Origin: Clostridia bacterium
Lineage (GTDB): Bacteria > Bacillota > Clostridia > UBA1381
Direction: 5' to 3'
NCBI GenBank assembly: GCA_900751885.1
Contig: CAADTH010000004.1
Location: 128,469-192,468, forward strand
Length of the DNA: 64,000 nucleotides
Part shown: one piece after another, positions 18,312 to 25,760 of the stretch
Layout of the letters: each line of letters begins with the position of its first letter
Position numbering within the stretch: position 1 is the first letter of the stretch
The notes under the pieces: model-generated
The model's input: only the letters and a program-made list of their open reading frames with translations
The model's database searches: none
What the model was told of the DNA's origin: nothing
Position numbers and translations under genes: made by a program

Positions 18312-18341
18312 GAGTCCTAAACAAGGACTCTTTCTTTTTTT
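18312..18341 (+). terminator. Terminator of cassette 3
   Basis: GAGTCCT, a 5-base loop, AGGACTC, T-rich run. Confidence 0.8.
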
Positions 18342-18345
18342 GCAA

Positions 18346-18380
18346 TAAAAAAGCGCACAGCATATGCCATGCACTTAGAT
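18346..18380 (-). terminator. Terminator of the minus-strand intron/ORF unit
   Basis: On the minus strand GCATGGCAT / ATGCTGTGC pairs with two wobble pairs and is followed by GCTTTTTTATT. It marks the end of the minus-strand unit containing the group I intron fragment. Confidence 0.6.
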
Positions 18381-18411
18381 ATAGACTTCGCCGAATTTAC
18401 GGAGTTACATA

Positions 18412-18609
18412 TTATCCGTTACCGGATAATTGGGCAATTATGTCTACCTCTTTCTTCGTCAAAAAATTATATACTTTTTGCGGTTTTGACATTGTGGACG
18501 CCGTACTTTTTCCCTGCACGATATTATTTCTTGAACCATTATCGCCATATATATTTGCCAATGTTACTTTGGTCGCCTCAACTACGCTGGGTAAAATTAT
18601 GTTCGCCAC
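18412..18609 (-). CDS. Unrecognised 65-residue frame downstream of intron core, possible 3' exon
   Basis: The frame (from VANIILPSVVEATKV to FLTKKEVDIIAQLSGNG) starts at a GTG without a ribosome site and is open upstream for about 13 further codons into the end of the intron core. It is therefore more likely the 3' exon of an interrupted gene, or an intron-linked frame, than a complete gene. I do not recognise the family. A terminator follows on the same strand. Confidence 0.4.
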   Translation of the reverse strand: MANIILPSVVEATKVTLANIYGDNGSRNNIVQGKSTASTMSKPQKVYNFLTKKEVDIIAQLSGNG

Positions 18610-18621
18610 ATCAATCCATAT

Positions 18622-18772
18622 TGTTACTACGGTAAAACCGTGGTTATGTTATTTATACATAACTCTTATGGTTGCCCATAAGTTCAGACTATGCCTTCAG
18701 CCTATAAGGCTGCCCCGTGTCTAGTCGTTACACCTTCCCGTGTAAGGGCTTGGCTCGGCGTTGTCTATATTT
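18622..18772 (-). ncRNA. Group I intron, 3' part of catalytic core (5' part missing)
   Basis: Read on the minus strand: CAACGCCGAGCCAAGCCC (P4/P5 3' side and J6), a P6 hairpin TTACAC/GTGTAA (18728-18745), CGACTAGACACGGGG with the 5' strand of P7 (18722-18726), a P8 hairpin CAGCC/GGCTG (18698-18712), GAAGGCATAGTC with the 3' strand of P7 (18687-18691), a P9 hairpin with a GCAA tetraloop (18665-18682) and a further GTTATGT/ACATAAC hairpin. The order and sequences match known group I introns such as Azoarcus tRNA-Ile from memory. The 5' elements (P1-P3, 5' P4-P5) are absent beyond 18775, so it should not self-splice in cis. Confidence 0.8.
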
Positions 18773-18832
18773 AATATATCACATTTTGTTAAAATATTCA
18801 ATAATTTTATTTATATTAGGAGGTGAAGCCAA

Positions 18833-19207
18833 ATGAATCAAATACTAAAAAATATTCAAATGGAACAAATGCTGACACAGCTTCAGCCTATGCTTCAGTT
18901 CCGTGATAAGCTCGGATACGTTGCAGCACGCAATACAAGATTTTTAAAAGACGCACTGGCAGAGTTTCTCTCCTTTAAAGAAGAGCTTATCAGGAAATAT
19001 GGAGAAGAAGAAATCTGCGAAGGAGCTCATACCGGACGGATTTCTATCTCTCCAGATTCTCCAAATTTCAAAGCGTTTACAGAAGAATTTGAAAAGATTG
19101 CGGACATTGAACATGAAGTCGAGCTGATGACGCTTACATACGACGAAGTTATCGGTATTCTAAGCGGAGAAGAAATGCTTGCACTCGATTGGATGCTCAA
19201 AGATTAG
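18833..19207 (+). CDS. Phage DUF1617-like protein
   Basis: A 124-residue cytosolic protein starting after AGGAGGTGA. The pattern NTRFLKDALAEFLSFKEELIRKYGEE in the first half, F..EFEKI in the middle and a final TYDEVIGILSGEEMLALDWML resembles DUF1617, small phage proteins found near tail genes (family knowledge, matched by eye). It opens a tight plus-strand operon of nine genes with 1-21-base gaps. The upstream 60 bases are very AT-rich and could hold the promoter, but no clean -35/-10 pair was found. Confidence 0.6.
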   Translation: MNQILKNIQMEQMLTQLQPMLQFRDKLGYVAARNTRFLKDALAEFLSFKEELIRKYGEEEICEGAHTGRISISPDSPNFKAFTEEFEKIADIEHEVELMTLTYDEVIGILSGEEMLALDWMLKD

Positions 19208-19216
19208 GAGGTAAAC

Positions 19217-20293
19217 ATGGCTAACATATCAGCATGGCTGACTAAAATCGCCTCTGCAATTTATGGTCGGGACGTCAGGGACGCCCTTCACAATTCAATA
19301 AAAGCGGTCAATACCGATGTGGAAAACATCAAAACGGCAACTGGAAAACCAAACGGATACGCGACGCTCGACAGCTACGGCAAGGTTTTGCAGACACAAC
19401 TCCCCAATTTGTCTATTATAGACACTTTTGTGGTCAACAGTCAAGCCGCGATGCTCGCTTTGAATGCCCAGAAAGGCGATTTGGCTGTACGGACAGACCT
19501 ATCAAAGACGTTCGTACTAAAAGCTTCCCCAGCAAATTCTGTTTCAAACTGGCAGGAGCTATTAACGCCTCCCGACCGGGTATTAAGTGTAGCTGGGAAA
19601 ACTGGAAATGTTATCGTAACCAAAGCTGACGTTGGACTTGGCAACGCTGATAACACCGCAGATGACGTAAAAAACGTGTTGTCTGCCAGAAAATTGACCA
19701 CAGCAAGAACGATCAATGGGGTTCGTTTCGACGGTACATCTGATATTACAATCGTTGACTCGTCAAAGGAACCCTCAATTACAGCAGGAACGGTCAACCA
19801 GTTTTGGCGAGGAGATAAGCATTGGGCAGACCTTGCCTCAGCGGTAAAGGACATTATACTTATCGGTTTATCCACGGATATAAACGCCGAAATCAATGCT
19901 GAAGATTCCATATTAACGGCAATCGGGAAATTACAGGCACAAATAACCGATTGCATTATCAGCAATCTTGAATTACAGACAACCGCACACATGCACGGCA
20001 ATAAGCCTCTGTTAGATAGCCTTACTGAAGAACGGCTGGAGCAGTGGGACAACATGACATCAGACGACAGTTATATTATTGACCTCATAGGCGGTTTGAT
20101 GTACGAGATTGAATCGCTTCGGTCTGCGTTAGGAATCACAATATATGACGGTGGTCTGTTTGGCATGCGGCAGGACGGCGCACAGCTGGATGGCGGTCTG
20201 TTTGAAGATACAGAACTAGAGGAATTTGACTGCGGCGGATTCGAAGTGTCTACCGTTATGGTAAGCGCTGTTTTAGACGGCGGAAGTTATTAA
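19217..20293 (+). CDS. Phage tail-fibre / baseplate-associated protein
   Basis: A 358-residue structural protein. The N-terminus (ISAWLTKIASAIYGRDVRDALHNSI) is typical of proteins joining phage baseplates to fibres. The middle has fibre-like repeats (SVAGKTGNVIVTKADVGLGNADNTAD and LTTARTINGVRFDGTSDITI). The C-terminus carries several DGG-type motifs (IYDGGLFG, LDGGLFE, CGGFE, LDGGSY). AGGAGGT precedes ATG. It is probably a host-recognition or fibre-base component and would act outside the cell in a particle. Confidence 0.75.
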   Translation: MANISAWLTKIASAIYGRDVRDALHNSIKAVNTDVENIKTATGKPNGYATLDSYGKVLQTQLPNLSIIDTFVVNSQAAMLALNAQKGDLAVRTDLSKTFVLKASPANSVSNWQELLTPPDRVLSVAGKTGNVIVTKADVGLGNADNTADDVKNVLSARKLTTARTINGVRFDGTSDITIVDSSKEPSITAGTVNQFWRGDKHWADLASAVKDIILIGLSTDINAEINAEDSILTAIGKLQAQITDCIISNLELQTTAHMHGNKPLLDSLTEERLEQWDNMTSDDSYIIDLIGGLMYEIESLRSALGITIYDGGLFGMRQDGAQLDGGLFEDTELEEFDCGGFEVSTVMVSAVLDGGSY

Positions 20294-20314
20294 ATTTGAA
20301 AGGATTGATATTTT

Positions 20315-20872
20315 ATGGCTACAATTTTAATCAAACGAGGACGGCAAGCTGATTTGGATAATCTAACACTGGAGGAAGGTGAAATCGCTCTTGCCTACAA
20401 TGAAGATAAATCAGCCATTGCGCTTTATGCAGGTGCTGGCAACGGCAGTAAGGTGCTTGTAAATCCTGATGTATCGGGGGATATCACAGGCATGCTTTCG
20501 CAGGCAAAGGGTTACACCGATACACAGATAAGCCAGCTTGTGAATGGTGCACCAGAAGCGATGGATACGCTGAAAGAGATTTCAGACGCGATTTCCGAGA
20601 ATAGCGAGATTATGGATGCACTTAATGCGGCAATCGGAGAAAAGGTGGATAAGGTCTCCGGCAAGGGGCTTTCCACAGAAGATTACACTGTGGCTGAGAA
20701 AACGAAATTAGCAGGAGTAGCGGCAGGGGCAAATAACTACACACACCCGTCAAGTCATGCGGCAAGTATGATTACACAAGACGCTTCGCACCGTTTTGTA
20801 TCAGACACCGAGAAAACAACGTGGAACAACAAGTTGTCATCTAGTAGCATCATTGATGGTGGTACATTTTAA
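20315..20872 (+). CDS. Phage tail-fibre protein with tropism-determinant-like N-terminus
   Basis: A 185-residue protein. The first 50 residues (ILIKRGRQADLDNLTLEEGEIALAYN) match the major-tropism-determinant/phage hyaluronidase N-terminal domain pattern. Coiled-coil-like sequence and a tail repeat (YTVAEKTKLAGVAAGANNYTHP) follow, common in fibre shafts. It ends IIDGGTF, echoing the motifs of the preceding protein. GAAAGGA precedes ATG. Probably a fibre or fibre-tip component. Confidence 0.7.
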   Translation: MATILIKRGRQADLDNLTLEEGEIALAYNEDKSAIALYAGAGNGSKVLVNPDVSGDITGMLSQAKGYTDTQISQLVNGAPEAMDTLKEISDAISENSEIMDALNAAIGEKVDKVSGKGLSTEDYTVAEKTKLAGVAAGANNYTHPSSHAASMITQDASHRFVSDTEKTTWNNKLSSSSIIDGGTF

Positions 20873-20885
20873 GGAGGAGTAGATT

Positions 20886-22667
20886 ATGGCGAATAAAATT
20901 CAAATCAGGCGGGGGTTAAAAAAGAATCTCCCCCAGCTTTCTCCGGGAGAAATGGGGCTTGCGTCGGATACCGGCGAGGTGTTTATCGGAAATGGTAATG
21001 GAAGCGAGAATCTTGCAGTCAATACCCCGATAGACGATACGCTGTCCGATACTTCTGAGCATCCCATACAAAATAAAGCGGTCGCAGATGCATTGCGTGA
21101 CAAACAAAATGAATGGGTCGTAAAAACAAGCGGCTCAGGAAACGCGTACACCGCAGTATTAGACCCTGCTCCTGCGTCGTTGTATACCGGCATGGTCATT
21201 ACTATCATACCGCATAATGTGAGCACCAGTACGTCCGCAACACTGAATGTTAACGGCCTTGGGGCAAAGCAGTTTCGTCAGCGCGGATACACGACGGGCA
21301 CATTGTATACCCCGAATACCGCATCGTTTTTAACTGCTACCAAACCTGTTCGTTTGATATATGACGGTACATACTGGGTAATTTTGGATTATTCCAAAAC
21401 GCAATGGTCTGATGTACAAAGCAAGCCTTCATCTTTTACCCCGGCAAGTCACGCCACAACGGCAACGACATATGGCGTTGGTACAGCTTCAAATTACGGA
21501 CATGTAAAACTGTCTGACAGTACATCGAACACATCATCCGCGGCAAGTGGAATCGCTGCTACTCCATATGCCGTATCTCAAGTTTGGAACCGAGTTTCTG
21601 AGGTGGATAATAAGATACCAGAACTGGTTTATAGAACGCCCTCATATTGGGATGATCTAGCCCGTTCAGATATGGCAGTTAACGGAGGACCGTATATATT
21701 TGGAATTGGTAACTACAGCTTCGCCTGGATAACCGATCCCGTATATGATTATACAGACGAGAATGGCGAAGAACACTATATGGGTACGGGTGGCATGAAA
21801 AAATCAGCAGTCTTTACAGGTGTGGGGAAAGATTTCACAACCGTGCGTATTTCTCAGATAAATCGTTCCAGCACCGGGTACGAGTCAAACATTGAACTGA
21901 CCTTTAAAGACATGACTGTCATATTAGAAGGGGCGTCTAACAATGTCTCACTGACGTTTGAAAATTGTAAAATAATCGATGGTGAAAACTATCAAAGCAC
22001 TATGCTTCATACCAATAACGGAGATATCTCTATTCGAGATTCAGAGATTCTATTGGACGTAAGTCAGTATATTGATTCCGCATGGCCAAATGAGACTGCT
22101 TGTCGAAGCGGATTTGAAGTACGCAATGGTCGAATTTGTATTGATAATTGCAGTATCACCTTAACCGGCATGGGCAATTCGAGCTTCGAGGGAAGTTGGA
22201 TATCCGGCTATGAATTGAATCTCATTTACGATGCGGTTCAAGGTATTATCTCCAATTCTACTATCACGTGTACTTGCCCAAATACTAAAACGAAAGTAAA
22301 CATTTCAAATACTGGGAATATTAACATGCATAATAATTACATCTATCTAAAGGACACGCGATGCAGTATTTACCACTACCGTTCTGACACAACACCATAC
22401 GGAAATCTCACAGGCAATTACATAGAGTATATTTCTACCTATATGGGAGCCGCTACAGTGACGGGAAACACCTTTAACCATACAAGCTCTGGATATATAA
22501 CGCTGCTCTCTACAACAAATATAACCGGAAATGTCTTCAAAGGATCCGCTACACCAATCGCTTGTAACAGCCAAAAAGTAATCATTGCTGAGAACTTGGC
22601 GGATAACGGTATTACCGTGTCATCTTTTGCGACCGGTAGCTACTACTCTAACAATATAACATATTAA
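20886..22667 (+). CDS. Phage tail spike/fibre with beta-helix-like region
   Basis: A 593-residue protein. The N-terminal domain (IQIRRGLKKNLPQLSPGEMGLASD) is paralogous to that of the preceding gene. A central knob/shaft region includes NYGHVKLSDSTSNTSSAASGIAATP, typical of phage fibres. The C-terminal half (about residues 270-590) has the repetitive short-strand composition of right-handed beta-helix spikes, which often bind or cleave surface glycans (family knowledge). No catalytic residues can be assigned by eye. Likely the receptor-binding spike. Confidence 0.75.
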   Translation: MANKIQIRRGLKKNLPQLSPGEMGLASDTGEVFIGNGNGSENLAVNTPIDDTLSDTSEHPIQNKAVADALRDKQNEWVVKTSGSGNAYTAVLDPAPASLYTGMVITIIPHNVSTSTSATLNVNGLGAKQFRQRGYTTGTLYTPNTASFLTATKPVRLIYDGTYWVILDYSKTQWSDVQSKPSSFTPASHATTATTYGVGTASNYGHVKLSDSTSNTSSAASGIAATPYAVSQVWNRVSEVDNKIPELVYRTPSYWDDLARSDMAVNGGPYIFGIGNYSFAWITDPVYDYTDENGEEHYMGTGGMKKSAVFTGVGKDFTTVRISQINRSSTGYESNIELTFKDMTVILEGASNNVSLTFENCKIIDGENYQSTMLHTNNGDISIRDSEILLDVSQYIDSAWPNETACRSGFEVRNGRICIDNCSITLTGMGNSSFEGSWISGYELNLIYDAVQGIISNSTITCTCPNTKTKVNISNTGNINMHNNYIYLKDTRCSIYHYRSDTTPYGNLTGNYIEYISTYMGAATVTGNTFNHTSSGYITLLSTTNITGNVFKGSATPIACNSQKVIIAENLADNGITVSSFATGSYYSNNITY

Positions 22668-22679
22668 GGGAGATTGAAT

Positions 22680-23066
22680 ATGAATACGGAACTTTTTTAT
22701 ATCGACGAAACCAATACCGTGCATCTCAATAAATACCGGTTTATTGTTCGTGATTATAAGACGACTGAAAAACAGGAATACACGGACAATACTTATTACT
22801 TAAACAGTGAGAGTGCGCACGAATGGGAAGTGAATGTGATACCGAAGCACCAGTTGCTTGAGCTGGTAAAAAAAGAGGAGTTAGATGCTTCAGAATATAC
22901 ATGGATGGATGGAATTCAGCTTCAAACCGAAAATCACATAAAAGAACTCGAAGAAATTGCAGGCTATGGAAGCCTTGAAGCGTATCAAGCTTCATTACCC
23001 GAAGCAACCGATACGTTCAAACTTGACACCGATTACAGAATCTCAAAATTAGAACTCGGATTATAA
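22680..23066 (+). CDS. Phage protein of unknown function, tail region
   Basis: ATG at 22680, after AAGGGAG, gives 128 residues; an upstream in-frame TTG is less well placed. It is an acidic cytosolic protein with no membrane segment. Its position after the spike gene and before the XkdX-like gene suggests a fibre-assembly or tail accessory role, which is inference. I do not recognise the family. Confidence 0.6.
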   Translation: MNTELFYIDETNTVHLNKYRFIVRDYKTTEKQEYTDNTYYLNSESAHEWEVNVIPKHQLLELVKKEELDASEYTWMDGIQLQTENHIKELEEIAGYGSLEAYQASLPEATDTFKLDTDYRISKLELGL

Positions 23067-23079
23067 GGAGGGGTTGACA

Positions 23080-23250
23080 ATGACATACGGATATTGCAAA
23101 AAAATCATTGCAAAAATGAGAGCAGACGGCGCGGTAAACGAACATAATAAGACCGGCATGATGGATAAGCTTGATGTGTTTTTACTCGCAGAGCGTATCA
23201 CAAAACAGGAGTATAACGAGCTCGTATCAGAGTTAAATGGCGGTGAATGA
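23080..23250 (+). CDS. XkdX-like short tail protein (56 residues)
   Basis: A 56-residue protein beginning MTYGYCKKIIAKMRADGAVN, translated from AGGAGGGGTTGACA ATG. It ends with AERITKQEYNELVSELNGGE, the pattern in which a short helical protein closes with an -ITxxEYxEI motif, as in the PBSX XkdX family. Its stop is one base before the next start. XkdX-type genes commonly sit between tail and lysis genes, exactly as here. Confidence 0.6.
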   Translation: MTYGYCKKIIAKMRADGAVNEHNKTGMMDKLDVFLLAERITKQEYNELVSELNGGE

Positions 23251-23251
23251 T

Positions 23252-23560
23252 ATGGATACCCCCATCACAAGAGCTGAACATGAGGAGTTTGGCAGAAGGC
23301 TGGCAGAAGAAAACAAGCGGCAGGACAAGCGTATCGAACTACTCGAAGAAAGTACGAAACGGCTCGAAGCGCTCAACACTTCAATAGAAAAACTCGCAAT
23401 TAACATGGAAAGTATGCTCAAGGAGCAAGTCCGACAAGGAAAACGTCTTGAGGAGCTAGAAAACCGCGACGGTGAAATGTGGCGTAAAGTCATGGCGTAC
23501 GTCATTACCACAATCGTAGGAACGATAATTGGTTACATATTTACCCGAATAGGCATTTAA
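23252..23560 (+). CDS. XhlA-like haemolysin/holin-associated protein
   Basis: About 102 residues from ATG 23252 (GGTGA upstream); an in-frame ATG at 23237 lies inside the preceding gene and lacks a ribosome site. A long charged coiled coil (about residues 5-75) is followed by one C-terminal transmembrane helix (VMAYVITTIVGTIIGYIFT). This is the architecture of XhlA, which works with holin and endolysin in PBSX-type lysis. Confidence 0.75.
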   Translation: MDTPITRAEHEEFGRRLAEENKRQDKRIELLEESTKRLEALNTSIEKLAINMESMLKEQVRQGKRLEELENRDGEMWRKVMAYVITTIVGTIIGYIFTRIGI

Positions 23561-23571
23561 GGAGGTACGAA

Positions 23572-24369
23572 ATGAAAATTGGAATTAACTGTGGTCACAC
23601 TATCAGTGGACAGCCTGGTTCCGGTGCGGTTGGTTTTCTTGATGAAAGCGTCGAAACGCGAGAAGTCGGAAGGCGGCTTATGACTCTGCTTTATCAGTCG
23701 GGTCATGATGTGTATGATTGTACAAACGATTATGCGTCGTCTGCTTCTGAGAGCCTGACACAAATCGTATCGTTGGCAAATGCACAGCCGCTCGATTTAT
23801 TTGTCTCTATCCATTTCAACAGCGGAGGCGGTCAGGGCACGGAGGTGTTTACATACGGTGGGAAGCGGTTTGCCGAAGCCGAAAACGTCTGCAAATCGAT
23901 ATCGATGTTGAATTTCAGAAACCGCGGTTTAAAAGCTGGGTCAAACTTGTATGTTCTACGACATACCAACGCAAAAGCAATGCTAGTTGAGGTTTGCTTT
24001 GTAGATACAACTGACGCCGCACGGTACAGAAGTTTGGGCGCAGATGCGGTTGCAGAAGCGATATTCGAAGGAATCACAGGGCAAAAACCGAACAAAACGG
24101 AGGATGCAAATATGGAAGAATTGAAAAAATTAGAAGAAAGAATTGTCGCTTTGGAAAACAAGGCGAACGAATCTGAAATGATTTATCATTATATAGACGA
24201 CAATATGCCCGAATGGGCAAAAGAAGCCGTTAGGTGGTGCGCGGACAAAGAAATTATAACGGGAATCGGCGATAACAAGCTGAACCTAAATTATGCACGC
24301 ATGTGGACGTGTGTCGTGATGTACAGAACGGCTAAGGTGATTGCCAAAATGATGAACATGAAAATTTAA
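23572..24369 (+). CDS. Endolysin: N-acetylmuramoyl-L-alanine amidase (Amidase_3) with C-terminal module
   Basis: A 265-residue cell-wall hydrolase cutting the bond between muramic acid and the stem peptide. The Amidase_3 domain (residues 1 to about 165) shows zinc ligands in INCGHT (His9), the following ESVE region and SIHFNSG, plus the catalytic Glu in MLVEVCFVD. A coiled-coil linker (about 180-205) leads to a C-terminal module beginning YHYIDDNMPEWAKEAV, which resembles an SLH-like motif. The same linker and module end the unrelated amidase at 57284-57988. There is no signal peptide, so release needs the adjacent holin. Confidence 0.9.
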   Translation: MKIGINCGHTISGQPGSGAVGFLDESVETREVGRRLMTLLYQSGHDVYDCTNDYASSASESLTQIVSLANAQPLDLFVSIHFNSGGGQGTEVFTYGGKRFAEAENVCKSISMLNFRNRGLKAGSNLYVLRHTNAKAMLVEVCFVDTTDAARYRSLGADAVAEAIFEGITGQKPNKTEDANMEELKKLEERIVALENKANESEMIYHYIDDNMPEWAKEAVRWCADKEIITGIGDNKLNLNYARMWTCVVMYRTAKVIAKMMNMKI

Positions 24370-24382
24370 TCGAGGTGATGAG

Positions 24383-24610
24383 ATGATGAACAACAAATTG
24401 TATGATATTTTAAAATGGATTGCGATGTATTTTCTTCCAGCGGCAGGCACCTTATATTTCGCCTTGGCTGGCATCTGGGGTCTGCCTTATGGAGAGCAAG
24501 TGGTCGGAACGATAACTGCTGTTGATACATTCCTGGGCGTTATCCTCGGGATCAGCACCATGAAATATAACAAGGTCGAGCAAGCAAAATCAGAATATAT
24601 GAACCAATGA
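24383..24610 (+). CDS. Holin (Dp-1 type)
   Basis: A 75-residue membrane protein with two hydrophobic segments (about 10-32 and 37-58) and a charged C-terminus (KYNKVEQAKSEYMNQ). The pattern YDILKWIAMYFLPAAGTLYFALAGIWGLPYG matches the Phage_holin_Dp1 family. It is last in the tail-lysis operon and would form the membrane lesion that lets the endolysin reach the wall. Confidence 0.85.
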   Translation: MMNNKLYDILKWIAMYFLPAAGTLYFALAGIWGLPYGEQVVGTITAVDTFLGVILGISTMKYNKVEQAKSEYMNQ

Positions 24611-24629
24611 TTCCTGCATGTGAGTGTAG

Positions 24630-24705
24630 GAGTAGCAGTGTAGGAGTAGTGTAGGAATAATATAGGAGTAGCATGAATTTTTCTCAATTCTACTACTCCT
24701 ACTAA
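24630..24705. repeat. GTAGGAGTAG direct and inverted repeats, possible terminator
   Basis: Several direct copies of (G)TAGGAGTAG (about 24630-24672) face CTACTACTCCTAC (about 24687-24700), so hairpins are possible. It lies between the holin and the convergent GGGtGRT gene and may act as the operon terminator. The rest of 24611-24743 is empty. Confidence 0.45.
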
Positions 24706-24743
24706 CTCCTATATCATAGGTTTTATGCGGTTTTAAACGCAGA

Positions 24744-25745
24744 TCATTTTGATAAAGCTTCCTCAACTGCAACCGCAACTGCAACCGTCGCGCCGACCAT
24801 CGGGTTATTTCCCATACCAATGAGTCCCATCATCTCAACGTGAGCCGGAACAGAGGAGGACCCTGCGAACTGCGCATCAGAGTGCATTCTGCCCATGGTA
24901 TCTGTCATACCGTACGAAGCCGGTCCTGCCGCCATATTGTCTGGATGCAGTGTTCTGCCTGTACCGCCGCCTGACGCAACAGAGAAGTACTTTTTGCCCA
25001 TCTCAATACATTCTTTTTTGTATGTACCCGCAACCGGATGCTGGAACCGTGTCGGGTTAGTCGAATTTCCTGTGATGGAAACATCCACGTTCTCCTGGTG
25101 CATGATTGCAACGCCTTCACGAACATCATCCGCACCATAACAACGCACCTTTGCACGCTCCCCATTGGAGTATGCGCGCTCCGATACGATGTTCAGCTTT
25201 CCTGTGTGATAGTCAAACTTTGTCTCCACAAATGTGAATCCGTTGATTCTGGAAATAATCTGAGCCGCATCTTTTCCAAGACCATTTAAGATGACCTGAA
25301 GATCCTCTTTTCTCGCCTTGTTTGCACTTCTTGCAAGTCCGATTGCTCCTTCTGCCGCCGCAAAGGATTCATGTCCTGCCAAAAACGCAAAGCATTTTGT
25401 CTCGTCACGAAGCAGCATCGCGCCAAGATTTCCATGTCCGATTCCAACCTTTCGATCGTCCGCAACAGAGCCTGGAATACAGAAAGACTGTAATCCAAGT
25501 CCAATTGCCTCCGCCGCGTCCGCCGCCGCCTTGCATCCATCCTTGATTGCGATTGCCGCGCCGACAATATATGCCCAGCAAGCATTCTCAAAGCAAATCG
25601 GCTGGATTTCTTTTACCAATTTATAGACATCAATGCCTGCATCGTCACAAATTTTCTTCGCTTCTTCAATAGAAGAAATCCCGTGCTTTTTCAGCTCCGC
25701 ATTGATTTGTTCGATTCTTCTCTCATAACTTTCAAATAAAGCCAT
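24744..25745 (-). CDS. GGGtGRT family protein
   Basis: A 333-residue cytosolic protein carrying the name-giving motif SGGGTGRTLHPDN near residue 270 and long Gly/Ala-rich stretches (GIGHGNLGAMLLRDE, GMGNNPMVGATVAVAVAV). The family is widespread in anaerobes next to a NifU-like scaffold gene, and its function is unknown (family knowledge). Here it follows the scaffold gene with a 15-base gap and is clearly co-transcribed. It may be a client or partner of the cluster-assembly protein; that is inference. Confidence 0.85.
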   Translation of the reverse strand: MALFESYERRIEQINAELKKHGISSIEEAKKICDDAGIDVYKLVKEIQPICFENACWAYIVGAAIAIKDGCKAAADAAEAIGLGLQSFCIPGSVADDRKVGIGHGNLGAMLLRDETKCFAFLAGHESFAAAEGAIGLARSANKARKEDLQVILNGLGKDAAQIISRINGFTFVETKFDYHTGKLNIVSERAYSNGERAKVRCYGADDVREGVAIMHQENVDVSITGNSTNPTRFQHPVAGTYKKECIEMGKKYFSVASGGGTGRTLHPDNMAAGPASYGMTDTMGRMHSDAQFAGSSSVPAHVEMMGLIGMGNNPMVGATVAVAVAVEEALSK

Positions 25746-25760
25746 TCTACTTCTCCTCCC

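Larger units (their letters stand above)
17680..18341 (+). repeat. Three tandem peptide cassettes, period about 226 bases
   Basis: AACGCGA(A/G)ATTT(A/G)CA recurs at 17680, 17905 and 18132. Each copy is followed by TTTTATGA..AAGGAGTTGATTGATT, a tiny reading frame and a GAGTCCT..AGGACTC terminator. Leader and terminator are conserved. The coding parts of units 1 and 3 are near-identical and unit 2 is different. Confidence 0.8.

Noticed and set aside
18412..18772. IStron (group I intron joined to IS605-type transposase)
   Set aside because: No TnpA or TnpB sequence is present; the downstream frame shows no transposase motif.
18833..24610. Complete prophage or tailocin
   Set aside because: Head, portal, terminase, tube, sheath and integrase genes are missing from the window; only fibre and lysis genes are present.
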